A DNA stretch of 22,545 nt from Bdellovibrionaceae bacterium UBA2351 (GCA_002344565.1 DDTZ01000165.1:1-22545), one strand, 5' to 3'. Counted from the first letter of the stretch, positions 13,449 to 22,038 are shown. A program made the numbers and translations. Notes: generated by a model not told the origin, from the sequence alone.

Positions 13449-14060
13449 CTAATTCACATAGTTGTTATTATAAATAATCTGCAAAAGCGTTTCATCCTTC
13501 TGCAAATATTTATAGCCATAAGAAGCAAGATAGTTGCTGGCTTCCTGGCGTTCAGGGCTTAAATAGATGGCAAAACGGGAGAGTTCTGGAAACGAGAACG
13601 GCTTTTTTTGCCAGCGGATACCGGTATCAGACGGGCCGGCATTTGTGATGTAAATCACCTCTGATGTCATTCGTGCAATTGGGCAACTGCTTTCCGTGAT
13701 TTTTGTTTCTTTTGCATAAGGACTTTTGAGTGCGGCGCTTAGTTTTTTTAACAGATATTTTTGTTCATCTAGAGGTAAGTTTACAGAAAGCTGTTTGCTG
13801 CGATCATTAACGAAGTTAATGGTTTCGTCGGAACGACAGTATCCGGCGATCCATACCCATTTTCCAGCAGGAAGTCCTATGGTTTTAGATTCCACCAACT
13901 TCGGATAGCCGCTATGGAAGGCAAAATCTTTTTCCAGACGTGCGATATCGAGTTTTGCTTTCTTTTTTACTTTATGACTAGCAAGTACAATCACCTGGGG
14001 TTTTGTTTCCGCTAGGGATAATAATCCAAAAAGAAAAATAGAAAGTACTTTTTTAAACAT
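13449..14060 (-). CDS. Unknown exported protein
   Basis: I do not recognise this family. The start is set at the ATG at 14060 because AAAGGA lies 4 bases before it and the protein then begins with a clean signal peptide (MFKKVLSIFLFGLLSLAETK). An upstream in-frame start at 14105 would put 15 residues over the pepP end and lacks these features. The mature part (about 185 residues) is basic, has two Cys (CRSDE and SSCPIAR) that could form a disulfide in the periplasm, and ends in a Tyr- and Asn-rich tail. Segments such as KLDIARLEKDFAF, GKWVWIAGYC and YLASYGYKYLQKDETLLQ suggest a small folded domain. It starts 7 bp after pepP, which suggests co-transcription. No function can be assigned. Confidence 0.75.
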   Translation of the reverse strand: MFKKVLSIFLFGLLSLAETKPQVIVLASHKVKKKAKLDIARLEKDFAFHSGYPKLVESKTIGLPAGKWVWIAGYCRSDETINFVNDRSKQLSVNLPLDEQKYLLKKLSAALKSPYAKETKITESSCPIARMTSEVIYITNAGPSDTGIRWQKKPFSFPELSRFAIYLSPERQEASNYLASYGYKYLQKDETLLQIIYNNNYVN

Positions 14061-14067
14061 AAGTCCT

Positions 14068-15363
14068 TTATTTACTAACAACAGAAGTAAGGTTGGCGGC
14101 AGCACCTTGAGAAATTAAAATGTCATCTTCGATGCGGACACCACCCACATTTAACCACTTTTCAGCTTCTGCAAAGTTAATTAAATCTTTGTACTTCTCG
14201 CGATTCGTCACATCGTTAATAAGCGTCTTAATAAAATAGCAACCGGGTTCAACCGTGATTAACATATTCTCTTTGAGCGGGAAATCGACGCGAACACGGG
14301 CGCCGGCATATACCTTTGGATTCAAATTTTCCTCGTGGCCGGTGTCGCGTACTCGTAAGCCCACTAGGTGTCCCACGCCGTGAGGATAAAATACGGCAAT
14401 AGCGCCCGTATCTAGTAGTGTATCAATATTGCCTTTCATAATGCCCATAGACACTAGGCCTTCAGCGATCACTTTAGCTGTGAGCCGATGAATTTGATTC
14501 CATTCGACGCCGATTCTGCTTTTGTCGATGGCTTGAGTTTGGGCGCTGAGTACAAGGTCATACAAGGCCTGCTGTTGAGATGAAAATTTGCCGGACGCTG
14601 GATATACGCGTGTGATATCTACGCAGTAGTCATTAATCTGAGCACCGGCATCGATAAGAACCAGTTCGCCGTCTTGCACTTTTTTAAGAGTCGGAATAGC
14701 GTGCAAAACCGCCGCATTCGATCCAGAACCAACAATAGAATCGTAAGGGGTTCCATGAGCCCCGTGCCGTTGAATTTCGGCCTCGAATTCGATTTGAATC
14801 GCACGCTCTGTAACCCCGGGACGAATAAATGATCTAATTTTTTCGTAACCTTTGTTCGCAATCTCAGCGAGCTCGCGTACTAATTTTACTTCGTCGGCAT
14901 CTTTGATTCGACGGCATTGATCAAATTTTTCTTTCAGGGAAAGTTTCAATGCTGAGTTTTGAGTTAAATGAATTTCAGCCTGTTCAGAGAATTGTCCTAG
15001 GCCAATTACGTTTTTAAATTTATGCTGTTTCAAAAAAGTAGGCAATGTGGCTACGTCTGAACCATTAAATGTGAAAGGTTCCATGCCTTCCCATATACTT
15101 TCATCTTTAGTAACCGGCTGAATGAAGTCTTTCCAGCCTAGTTCTGGCGAATAAAACACGACACCATGATTACGGCGATAGCCGGAAAGCCAGTAATAAG
15201 AAGGGTGAGGAAGGAATGGGTAAGTTTGATCTAACCCTCCCGGTTTAGTCGTCGGCTCTCCGCAAAAGACAAGTACACAGTCCTGAGGTGTAAGAAGTCG
15301 CTTCCATTCCGGCTCTAGGCGAGCACGTCTTTGAGTAATTGTGTTTTCACTGAAAATCATCAT
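14068..15363 (-). CDS. pepP: Xaa-Pro aminopeptidase (M24 family, PepP-like)
   Basis: The enzyme removes the N-terminal residue ahead of proline from peptides, using two manganese ions. The 431-residue length and two-domain layout match PepP. The N-terminal part contains PFLPHPSYYWLSGY, typical of the AMP_N domain. The C-terminal pita-bread domain has the five metal ligands in family order: Asp238 and Asp249 (LIDAGAQINDYCVDITR), the second His of HGVGHLVG, Glu in TVEPGCYF and Glu in VRIEDDILIS. Two adjacent ATGs (15363 and 15360) are possible starts; AGGAAAG lies about 9 bases upstream of the first. There is no signal peptide, so it is cytoplasmic. It appears to be co-transcribed with the unknown exported protein downstream. 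Confidence 0.93.
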   Translation of the reverse strand: MMIFSENTITQRRARLEPEWKRLLTPQDCVLVFCGEPTTKPGGLDQTYPFLPHPSYYWLSGYRRNHGVVFYSPELGWKDFIQPVTKDESIWEGMEPFTFNGSDVATLPTFLKQHKFKNVIGLGQFSEQAEIHLTQNSALKLSLKEKFDQCRRIKDADEVKLVRELAEIANKGYEKIRSFIRPGVTERAIQIEFEAEIQRHGAHGTPYDSIVGSGSNAAVLHAIPTLKKVQDGELVLIDAGAQINDYCVDITRVYPASGKFSSQQQALYDLVLSAQTQAIDKSRIGVEWNQIHRLTAKVIAEGLVSMGIMKGNIDTLLDTGAIAVFYPHGVGHLVGLRVRDTGHEENLNPKVYAGARVRVDFPLKENMLITVEPGCYFIKTLINDVTNREKYKDLINFAEAEKWLNVGGVRIEDDILISQGAAANLTSVVSK

Positions 15364-15446
15364 ATATGGATTCTTTCCTAAACAGGTTAGTAAATCTAGA
15401 TCTAAGTAGAGTATCCTTTTTATTGGGCATCGTCTAGAATGTTATT
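15364..15446. other. Short divergent gap between pepP and the 15447 gene
   Basis: These 83 bp separate divergent genes and must carry both promoters. The minus-strand ribosome-binding site AGGAAAG of pepP is visible. No clear -35/-10 pair or ribosome-binding site is seen for the plus-strand gene. An 8-bp palindrome TAGATCTA lies in the middle and is probably chance. Confidence 0.3.
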
Positions 15447-16067
15447 ATGATTCATGCATTATTTGTTTTAATTTTTTCGTTTGTTGTTGGTCAGTTAATC
15501 ATCTGGAAGACTAACCAGAAATTTTCCGTTAGCCGGGATCCCGCAGCTATTAGGCAAACCTACGATTTCACAAATTTAAATGGAAATGCGCTAGATATCG
15601 CACTTAAACAAAAAATGCTGGGTGATATTGAGGTTGTTAAGACAGCGGATAATTTTGGAATTTCATTTGGACATTTTGCATTTTCAACTTCGGATGGACA
15701 AAAGTTTTTGGGATGTGAGTACTACGAAAAAGTTGTTGCCGTTTTTGAAGCCGAGGGTGCGGCGGCCAGCGGTAAAAAATCGACAATGGAAATTTCCGGT
15801 CCATGTAAATACTCTGAAAATCTAACTAAAATTCAAGCCGCGCTTATTCCCATTAAAAAAATTATGAACGATACGCCTCAAGATGGCGAGATGAGCTTCC
15901 AGGGAGATATCCCTGTAAATGTGAAATTTCAAAATTTGACAGATTCATGGCCAACACAATGGAATTTGATTAACGTCAGAATGGAGTCTCCTCAGTACGT
16001 ATTTATTATCGATCGTAACGAGATTTCGAAAATTATGGGACAACCCTTGCTGATCTCTGTTCAATAA
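15447..16067 (+). CDS. Unknown membrane-anchored protein
   Basis: I do not recognise this family. The 206 residues begin with one hydrophobic segment (LFVLIFSFVVGQLIIW, residues about 5-20) and little charge before it, fitting an N-terminal anchor or uncleaved signal. The rest is predicted soluble and outside the membrane, with two Cys (GCEYYEKV and GPCKY) that could pair, and several strand-like segments (DIEVVKTADNFGISFGHFAF, GDIPVNVKFQNL, RMESPQYVFIID). The start ATG at 15447 has no clear ribosome-binding site. The YheT-like hydrolase gene starts 15 bp after its stop, so the two are probably co-transcribed. Confidence 0.75.
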   Translation: MIHALFVLIFSFVVGQLIIWKTNQKFSVSRDPAAIRQTYDFTNLNGNALDIALKQKMLGDIEVVKTADNFGISFGHFAFSTSDGQKFLGCEYYEKVVAVFEAEGAAASGKKSTMEISGPCKYSENLTKIQAALIPIKKIMNDTPQDGEMSFQGDIPVNVKFQNLTDSWPTQWNLINVRMESPQYVFIIDRNEISKIMGQPLLISVQ

Positions 16068-16081
16068 GTTAATACGCTTAA

Positions 16082-17059
16082 ATGATTTTCCCTTCTGTAA
16101 AACCGCCGTACTGGGCCCCCGAAGGCCATTCGCAGACGTTAGTGGCTCATCTAACTGGGCCCAAAATTTCTTTTCACGATGAAAATAAAAAATTAATACC
16201 ATGCCTGGACGACGATAAACTATTAATTAAGTATCACCTGCGAGATCCTAAACGGTGGGTTTTATTAGCTCATGGATTGGCGGGAGACAGCGAATCGAAA
16301 TACATCAAACGAATGACCCAGCATGCGATTGAGCGAAATATATCGGTATTGCGATTTAATCACCGCAACTGCGGGGAATCGTTGGGGTATGCTAAAAAGA
16401 CCTACCACGCTGGTCGCGGGGAAGATATTTATGCTGCTGCCAATTGGATTCGTACTAATTATCCGGGTAGTGAAATTATCGTTGTTGGTTTTTCGCTGAG
16501 CGGGAATACCGTTCTAGATATGTTGATCCGTTTTGAAGATAAAATCGAAATAAAAAAAACGATTGCAGTCAATGCGCCCATTGATTTAACGGAAACTTCG
16601 GTACGTATCGCTCAAAAAGAAAACACTGTCTATAATCAGTATTTTGCGCGATTACTGCGAAACTTTAATTCAAACTTAGCGGCGGTGACTACAGATGGTT
16701 TGGGTCAAGCCATTCGTGACACTAAGGTGCCAGCATTTGCAACACTGGGCGATTACGATCAATTGTTCGTGGCGCCTTTGAGTGGCTTCAAGGATGCTTG
16801 GGACTATTATAAACAGTGTTCTACTGTGGATCGTTTGGGTGCTATTCGATCACCCGTGACTTTGCTGACTGCCAAAGACGATCCTATTATTCCGTATCAG
16901 ATTTATTTGAAAAAGAAGCTGAATCCAAATTTTCACTTTCGCTTAGAAAACACGGGTGGACATTTAGGCTATTTATCAAAAACGAAAACGCCACTGAATA
17001 GCAATCGTTGGATGGATTGGTACCTTATTGAGCACATCGAAGAGACGTTTAGAAAATAA
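16082..17059 (+). CDS. YheT-family alpha/beta hydrolase
   Basis: The 325 residues are a typical alpha/beta hydrolase of the YheT/COG0429 group. The N-terminal PPYWAPEGHSQTL motif, the oxyanion segment LLAHGLAGDSESKYI, the HRNCGES motif, the nucleophile elbow G-F-S138-L-S-G, the acid in TAKDDPIIP (Asp266 or Asp267) and the catalytic His294 in GGHLGYL are all present and in order. Members are cytoplasmic or membrane-associated esterase-like enzymes of poorly defined substrate (acyl esters are suggested for the eukaryotic relatives ABHD1/2/3). No signal peptide is seen. It follows the 15447 gene by 15 bp and overlaps the convergent gene at its 3' end by 11 bp. Confidence 0.92.
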   Translation: MIFPSVKPPYWAPEGHSQTLVAHLTGPKISFHDENKKLIPCLDDDKLLIKYHLRDPKRWVLLAHGLAGDSESKYIKRMTQHAIERNISVLRFNHRNCGESLGYAKKTYHAGRGEDIYAAANWIRTNYPGSEIIVVGFSLSGNTVLDMLIRFEDKIEIKKTIAVNAPIDLTETSVRIAQKENTVYNQYFARLLRNFNSNLAAVTTDGLGQAIRDTKVPAFATLGDYDQLFVAPLSGFKDAWDYYKQCSTVDRLGAIRSPVTLLTAKDDPIIPYQIYLKKKLNPNFHFRLENTGGHLGYLSKTKTPLNSNRWMDWYLIEHIEETFRK

Positions 17060-17894
17060 TGCCGTCAGGTTTTAATTCTTCTGCGGTTTTCCGCTCATCT
17101 TCATTTTGTACTGGGCCAATAAAAACATATTTCTTTCTGCGTTTCATTTCAGTCACAAGTGATTCATCCACTAACGGACGATTTAAGTACGAAACCGGAG
17201 CGATAAATACGTCGCCCCGAACAGAAATAGCCGATTCTAAATTCAGAGTAGAAAAGGATTTCACACGAGTCGCTTCTGAAATCGACGTTCCGTAGACCCA
17301 CATTGGCTTTTGTTCTTTGACTGCTTTGATAACAATATCGATGGGTGAGTTAATAAGTACGCGATCACCTAATTTTTTCGTGTCTACAAACTTAACAATT
17401 TCTTTGTGGACGTCGGTTTCATTTGTCAAAATGTTGAAAACAAATTGAGTCGACGGAAATGCATCCACTACATTTTCTAACGGTATTAGTTCGGAATAAA
17501 ATTCATTCAGTTCAGTTAGAGTGTAGTTGTGAGCGAATTTGCCTTTATATTTTTTCTTGTCGCGCGCCCACGTTGTAAACGCATCTAAATTGAAATTGTA
17601 ATCAGAAACCAAATGGCGATCTGACGTCATATAAATATTTAACCAGACCATCATAGGTGCTTGGCCACTCGTTTTGTATTCATAAGACTGTTTTTTATCC
17701 GTACCTGATGCCTTCGGTTCAAAGTGTTCTTTATTAAAAATCACGATTGAAACCGGTTGCGCGATCGTCTTGGTGTAGTCGAAATAGGGATGCTCAAACT
17801 TCTTATAGGGTAGGGAAAGGCCCCAAAACCGAACGATAAGGCCGATTAACAACGTTATTGTAAGCGTTCCTAAACTAATCAAAATTAACCGCAT
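17049..17894 (-). CDS. Membrane-anchored glycerophosphodiester phosphodiesterase-like protein lacking catalytic residues
   Basis: The 281-residue protein has one N-terminal membrane segment (LILISLGTLTITLLIGLIV) and then a domain that follows the GDPD barrel: MTSDRHLVSDYN (family TKDG..V.HD), YTLTELNEF, IPLENVVDAFP (family IPTLEEVL), FVFNI (family NIEIK), GDRVLINS, an internal YVFIGPVQNEDER and the closing LKPDGIIF (family GVDGIITD). The residues that bind metal and phosphate are changed. No HRG motif is found; the E-x-D pair reads Trp84-x-Asn86 and the following His-Asp pair reads Tyr99-Asn100. I infer a non-catalytic relative, perhaps a binding or structural protein facing the periplasm. 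The reading frame is intact and codon use is ordinary, so this is divergence rather than decay. It converges with the YheT-like gene and overlaps it by 11 bp. Confidence 0.72.
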   Translation of the reverse strand: MRLILISLGTLTITLLIGLIVRFWGLSLPYKKFEHPYFDYTKTIAQPVSIVIFNKEHFEPKASGTDKKQSYEYKTSGQAPMMVWLNIYMTSDRHLVSDYNFNLDAFTTWARDKKKYKGKFAHNYTLTELNEFYSELIPLENVVDAFPSTQFVFNILTNETDVHKEIVKFVDTKKLGDRVLINSPIDIVIKAVKEQKPMWVYGTSISEATRVKSFSTLNLESAISVRGDVFIAPVSYLNRPLVDESLVTEMKRRKKYVFIGPVQNEDERKTAEELKPDGIIF

Positions 17895-18091
17895 ATACCA
17901 GTCACATTCACAAGTTATTGATATTACTTGTATTTATATAAATAATATTAACCATTGTAGAAAATCAATATACGTATAAAAAAGACGTATTTAAGTTGAA
18001 AATTTTCATATTTTCATTTAGTTTTCAGCAGACTACGTACTTTTAAGATAGCTCTTAACGAACATTAGAGTTTTTAGCAAAGGATAATTGT
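17895..18091 (+). promoter_or_regulatory. Promoter and operator region of the suf operon
   Basis: This 197-bp AT-rich gap separates the divergent minus-strand GDPD-like gene from the suf operon and must contain both promoters. Two perfect palindromes lie in it: TATTTATATAAATA (17931-17944) and TATACGTATA (17969-17978), candidate sites for the Rrf2-type regulator encoded next. A candidate -35 (TTGAAA, 17996-18001) is followed 17 bases on by a poor -10 (TAGTTT). The IscR and cyanobacterial SufR consensus sites are not recognisable. AAGGA at 18080-18084 is the ribosome-binding site for the regulator. Confidence 0.4.
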
Positions 18092-18544
18092 TTGATCCGT
18101 TTGAGTCGTAAAATGGAATACGCTTTGGTGGCGCTGAAGTACATGGCTGGGAAAATTCCTGGCGAATTAACTTCGGCCAAAGAAATTTCAGATAAATTTC
18201 ATACCCCCTTTGATGTCACTGCCCGGGTGATGCAAGCCCTTGCGCAAAAAGGACTTCTTAAATCTGAGTATGGTCCACTCGGAGGGTATTCGATCGCCAA
18301 GGATTTGAGTCGTGTCTCATTCAACGATCTTTTAGAGATGATTGAAGGACCAACTCAGATTGTTAAGTGTCTACAAAAGGACGACGTTTGCGATGTGCAA
18401 GCTCATTGCAATATCGCATCGCCCGTTCAGGCCTTAAATCAAAAACTTGTGCAATTCTATGCAAGCTTAAAATTGAAAGACATCGTAGTGGGATCAATCC
18501 CAAACAGAGAAACGATGAATGAGAGTATAGTAAGTGGAAAATAA
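18092..18544 (+). CDS. Rrf2-family iron-sulfur transcriptional regulator of the suf operon
   Basis: This is a 150-residue regulator at the head of the suf operon. The N-terminal two-thirds form the Rrf2 winged helix-turn-helix (RKMEYALVALKYMAG, SAKEISDKFHTPFDVTARVMQAL, LKSEYGPLGGY). The C-terminal part has three Cys, Cys93, Cys100 and Cys106, spaced C-x6-C-x5-C, as IscR uses for a [2Fe-2S] cluster (E. coli spacing C-x5-C-x5-C). I infer it senses cluster supply and represses or activates suf accordingly. The start is TTG at 18092: AAGGA lies 7 bases before it and MIRLSRKMEYAL matches family N-termini. The rare start may keep its level low. It overlaps the sufB start by 11 bp. It could equally be named SufR- or IscR-like, so no symbol is given. 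Confidence 0.9.
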   Translation: MIRLSRKMEYALVALKYMAGKIPGELTSAKEISDKFHTPFDVTARVMQALAQKGLLKSEYGPLGGYSIAKDLSRVSFNDLLEMIEGPTQIVKCLQKDDVCDVQAHCNIASPVQALNQKLVQFYASLKLKDIVVGSIPNRETMNESIVSGK

Positions 18545-19985
18545 GAAAGCAGCTTCAACAGGACCCTTGCAAGAGGACTACGCCTACAAATACGGATTCG
18601 AAACACAAATCGAGTCTGATGCCGTTCAAAAAGGTTTGAACGAAGACATCATTCGTTTAATTTCTGCTAAGAAAGAAGAACCAAACTGGATGCTAGAGTA
18701 TCGCCTGAAGGCATTTAGACATTGGCAAACAATGAAGGAACCTCAATGGTCGGGCCTAAAATATCCTACGATTGATTTCCAAGACATCTGTTATTATTCA
18801 GCCCCGAAGAAAAAAGAAGGCCCTAAGTCATTAGATGAACTCGATCCAGAGCTGATCAAAACATTTGAAAAACTGGGAATCCCATTAGGGGAACAAAAAC
18901 GTATTTCCGGTGTTGCGGTTGATGTCGTATTTGACTCTGTATCGGTCGCGACAACTCATAAAGAAGAACTAGATAAAGTGGGCGTGGTGTTTTGCTCAAT
19001 TAGTGAAGCGATCAAAACCCATCCAGATTTGGTAAAAAAATATCTAGGTTCGATTGTTCCGTATGCAGATAACTTTTATGCGGCACTTAATGCGGCAGTA
19101 TTTACAGATGGTTCGTTCTGCTACATTCCTAAAGGTGTTCGTTGTCCGATTGATTTATCAACCTACTTTCGTATCAATGCGAAAGAAACGGGACAATTTG
19201 AGCGTACGCTGTTAATCGCTGACGAAGGTTCATACGTGAACTACCTTGAGGGCTGCACGGCACCTCAACGTGACGAAAATCAATTGCATGCAGCGGTTGT
19301 TGAATTGATTGCTTTGGAAAATGCAGAGATTAAATATTCGACCGTTCAGAACTGGTACTCAGGCGATAAAGAAGGCCGTGGTGGAATTTATAACTTCGTT
19401 ACAAAGCGTGGAAAATGCGCTGGCAAGAAATCTAAAATTTCTTGGACGCAAGTGGAATCGGGATCTTCAATCACTTGGAAGTATCCTTCCGTGATTCTTC
19501 AAGGTGACGAATCCGAAGGTTCATTTTATTCGGTCGCTTTGACTCATGATATGATGCAAGCAGATACGGGTACGAAAATGATCCATATCGGTAAAAATAC
19601 AAAGAGCACGATTATTTCTAAAGGTATTTCGGTAGATAAATCATCGAACGCCTACCGTGGCCAAGTTAAAATCATGCCATCGGCAGAAAACGCACGTAAC
19701 TATTCACAATGCGATTCGATGTTAGTGGGCTCAAAGTCATCGGCACACACCTATCCATACATTGATGTAAAAAACAAAACGGCTCATATCGAGCATGAAG
19801 CGACTACATCTAGAATCAGTGAGGATCAAATTTTTTATCTTCAGTCTCGCGGATTGAACATGGAGAAATCGATTTCGATGTTAGTGAATGGATTTTGTAA
19901 AGACGTATTTAAGCAGCTGCCACTCGAGTTTTCGGTCGAAGCTGTCAAATTGATTGAAATGAAATTGGAAAATTCAGTAGGGTAA
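18534..19985 (+). CDS. sufB: Fe-S cluster assembly scaffold SufB
   Basis: SufB is the scaffold on which SufBC2D builds iron-sulfur clusters in the cytoplasm. The 483 residues match SufB over the whole length (IIRLISAKKEEPNWMLEYRLKA, FCYIPKGVRCPIDLSTYFRI, EGCTAP and the beta-helix repeats). Cys393 in NYSQCDSMLVG corresponds to E. coli SufB Cys405, the essential cluster and sulfur site. The C-terminal ISEDQIFYLQSRG segment is also diagnostic. Translation starts at GTG (18534), inside the 3' end of the regulator gene, with GAGAG about 8 bases upstream, so it is translationally coupled to it. sufC follows after 11 bp. Confidence 0.97.
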   Translation: MENKKAASTGPLQEDYAYKYGFETQIESDAVQKGLNEDIIRLISAKKEEPNWMLEYRLKAFRHWQTMKEPQWSGLKYPTIDFQDICYYSAPKKKEGPKSLDELDPELIKTFEKLGIPLGEQKRISGVAVDVVFDSVSVATTHKEELDKVGVVFCSISEAIKTHPDLVKKYLGSIVPYADNFYAALNAAVFTDGSFCYIPKGVRCPIDLSTYFRINAKETGQFERTLLIADEGSYVNYLEGCTAPQRDENQLHAAVVELIALENAEIKYSTVQNWYSGDKEGRGGIYNFVTKRGKCAGKKSKISWTQVESGSSITWKYPSVILQGDESEGSFYSVALTHDMMQADTGTKMIHIGKNTKSTIISKGISVDKSSNAYRGQVKIMPSAENARNYSQCDSMLVGSKSSAHTYPYIDVKNKTAHIEHEATTSRISEDQIFYLQSRGLNMEKSISMLVNGFCKDVFKQLPLEFSVEAVKLIEMKLENSVG

Positions 19986-19996
19986 TGGAGATATAG

Positions 19997-20749
19997 ATGT
20001 TAGAGATTAAAGATTTAAAAGCCGAAGTCGACGGTAAAGAAATTCTTAAAGGCCTAAATTTAAAAGTCAATGCGGGCGAAGTGCACGCGATCATGGGGCC
20101 AAACGGTTCTGGTAAAAGCTCACTTTCAAAAGTGATTGCGGGACATCCTTCGTACTCGGTTACTGGCGGGCAGATGTTATACGATATCAATTTCGAGCCA
20201 AAAGATATTTCTGAGATGGATCCAGATGAGCGAGCTAAAGAAGGCATCTTTTTAGCTTTCCAATACCCGGTGGAAGTACCAGGAGTTAGTAATTTCAATT
20301 TCTTGATGACTTCGTTTAATTCTATCCTTGAGCACCAAGGTTCTGAGCCGTTAACTGAAGACGAATTTCGCAACTACCTAAACAAAAAAATGAATATCAT
20401 TTCACTGCGTCCCGATTTTTTAGAGCGCGGTGTGAATTCAGGTTTTTCTGGTGGTGAAAAAAAGAAAAATGAAATTTTGCAGATGGCGGTTTTAGCTCCA
20501 CGATTATCTATTCTAGATGAAACAGATTCAGGTTTAGATATCGATGCTTTAAAAGTTGTTTCTGAAGGTGTTAACAAAATCAAATCAAAGAACAACGCGA
20601 TCGTTTTGATTACGCATTACCAAAGATTATTAGATTATATTAAGCCTGATTTTATTCATGTGCTCTACCAGGGCCGGATCGTTAAAACGGGCGGACCAGA
20701 ACTAGCGCTTGAATTAGAGAAAAATGGCTACGATGGATTCTTGCAATGA
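19997..20749 (+). CDS. sufC: Fe-S cluster assembly ATPase SufC
   Basis: SufC is the ABC-type ATPase that drives the SufBC2D complex. The 250 residues have the Walker A motif GPNGSGKSS (Lys40), the ABC signature FSGGEKKKNEIL, and the Walker B region LSILDETDSGLDIDALK, where the SufC family writes D-E-T-D-S-G-L-D. ITHYQRLLDYI is the switch-His segment. The start ATG has GGAG six bases upstream. It overlaps sufD by 4 bp (ATGA), so the two are coupled. Confidence 0.97.
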   Translation: MLEIKDLKAEVDGKEILKGLNLKVNAGEVHAIMGPNGSGKSSLSKVIAGHPSYSVTGGQMLYDINFEPKDISEMDPDERAKEGIFLAFQYPVEVPGVSNFNFLMTSFNSILEHQGSEPLTEDEFRNYLNKKMNIISLRPDFLERGVNSGFSGGEKKKNEILQMAVLAPRLSILDETDSGLDIDALKVVSEGVNKIKSKNNAIVLITHYQRLLDYIKPDFIHVLYQGRIVKTGGPELALELEKNGYDGFLQ

Positions 20750-22035
20750 ATATTATAAACTCGTTCGATTCTTTTGCTAACGAAGCTCAGAAGTTCCCGC
20801 ACGCAGCGGATTGGACGTCTAAGCAACGTTCAAAAGATCTTTTAGTGCAAAAAGGATTGCCGACTCGAAAAGAAGAGTCTTGGCGAAACACGTCGCTTAA
20901 GTTTTTGAGTGAGACCGATTTTAAGCCTGTTAGTCATATGCCAACACAATTACCTGATGGTGTTCTATCTTTGATTTCCTCGAAAATGATTGATGGTTGC
21001 CACACGTTAGTATTCTTGAATGGCTTTTATATGTCAGGTCTATCGCGATTTGATGTCACAACTACGTTTGTGAGCGAAAATACAAATAGGGTTTTAGTCT
21101 TTCAGGGTGATTTAGGAAGTGAAGCGATTCATTCTTTGAATGAACTTTATAATTTGAACCCAATTGATCTAACAATTAAAGCGGATTTAACTCAGCCTCT
21201 TCAGATTTTAAATGTTACCCATACTATGAATGCAGGGGCGGTGGTCACTTCACCTCGTGTAAATGTGACTTTGAAATCAAATAAAGAAGCCAAAATTGTT
21301 CTTACTCATGCGGGTGAAAACCAGGCTCGCTATTTTTCAAACGGAAAATTCACGTTTGCTGTTGAAAAAGATGCACGGCTAGAAATTGTGAATGATACAA
21401 ATCAAAGTGCAAATTCCTATCATTTAGATTTTGTGGGTATCGCTGCGGAAACGGCATCGACGGTTAGATACTTTGAGTTGAATCTAAATGCGCAGTTAAC
21501 TCGTCATGAATTTGTTTTAGAACTCAATGGCGAGAATATTCAGTCTGAGGTTTTGGGTGCCTCGTACTTAAAACACAATCAACATTGTGATAGTCAAACC
21601 TATATTAATCATCACAAAGGCAGCTGCCGCTCAGAGCAAGTCTATAAAGCATTACTTGATGATGAATCTAGAAGCGTGTTTTCTGGAACTGTTTTCATTG
21701 CTGAAGGCATTGCAAAAACAGACTCGGCTCAGCTGAACCAAAACCTACTTCTTTCGGAAAAAGTAGAAGTAAACAGTAAGCCGATTTTAAGAATTTTCTC
21801 TGACGATGTTAAGGCAGCTCATGGTTCGACAATGGGGAAAATTCAGGAAGATGAAATCTTCTACTTACAATCACGTTCTATCAGCCGAGAAAAAGCGATT
21901 GAGTTACTAGGTCAAGGTTTCCTAAATGAAATTGTTCTTAGAATGAATTCAGAGGTATTAAAAAAGCATTTCTCTAAAGAATTGCTAAATGAACTTTCGA
22001 TTAGCCGTAAATCGCAGTTAAAAGTAGTGAAGTAA
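20746..22035 (+). CDS. sufD: Fe-S cluster assembly protein SufD
   Basis: SufD is the SufB paralogue that completes the SufBC2D scaffold and is needed for iron delivery to it. The 429 residues show the normal length and layout: a helical N-terminus with GLPTRKEESWRNTSLKFL, the beta-helix core, and the C-terminal helices with DEIFYLQSRSISREKA. His359 in KAAHGSTMG corresponds to E. coli SufD His360, part of the proposed cluster site at the SufB-SufD interface. The ATG lies within the end of sufC (4-bp overlap). sufS starts 3 bp after the stop. Confidence 0.95.
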   Translation: MNIINSFDSFANEAQKFPHAADWTSKQRSKDLLVQKGLPTRKEESWRNTSLKFLSETDFKPVSHMPTQLPDGVLSLISSKMIDGCHTLVFLNGFYMSGLSRFDVTTTFVSENTNRVLVFQGDLGSEAIHSLNELYNLNPIDLTIKADLTQPLQILNVTHTMNAGAVVTSPRVNVTLKSNKEAKIVLTHAGENQARYFSNGKFTFAVEKDARLEIVNDTNQSANSYHLDFVGIAAETASTVRYFELNLNAQLTRHEFVLELNGENIQSEVLGASYLKHNQHCDSQTYINHHKGSCRSEQVYKALLDDESRSVFSGTVFIAEGIAKTDSAQLNQNLLLSEKVEVNSKPILRIFSDDVKAAHGSTMGKIQEDEIFYLQSRSISREKAIELLGQGFLNEIVLRMNSEVLKKHFSKELLNELSISRKSQLKVVK

Positions 22036-22038
22036 ATT

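Noticed and set aside
17931..17978. Palindromes as proven operators
   Set aside because: The stretch is very AT-rich, where perfect palindromes of this length arise by chance; they are kept only as candidates.
19945..20373. Minus-strand frame of 142 codons under sufB and sufC
   Set aside because: It is antisense to conserved sufC and has no recognisable protein features.
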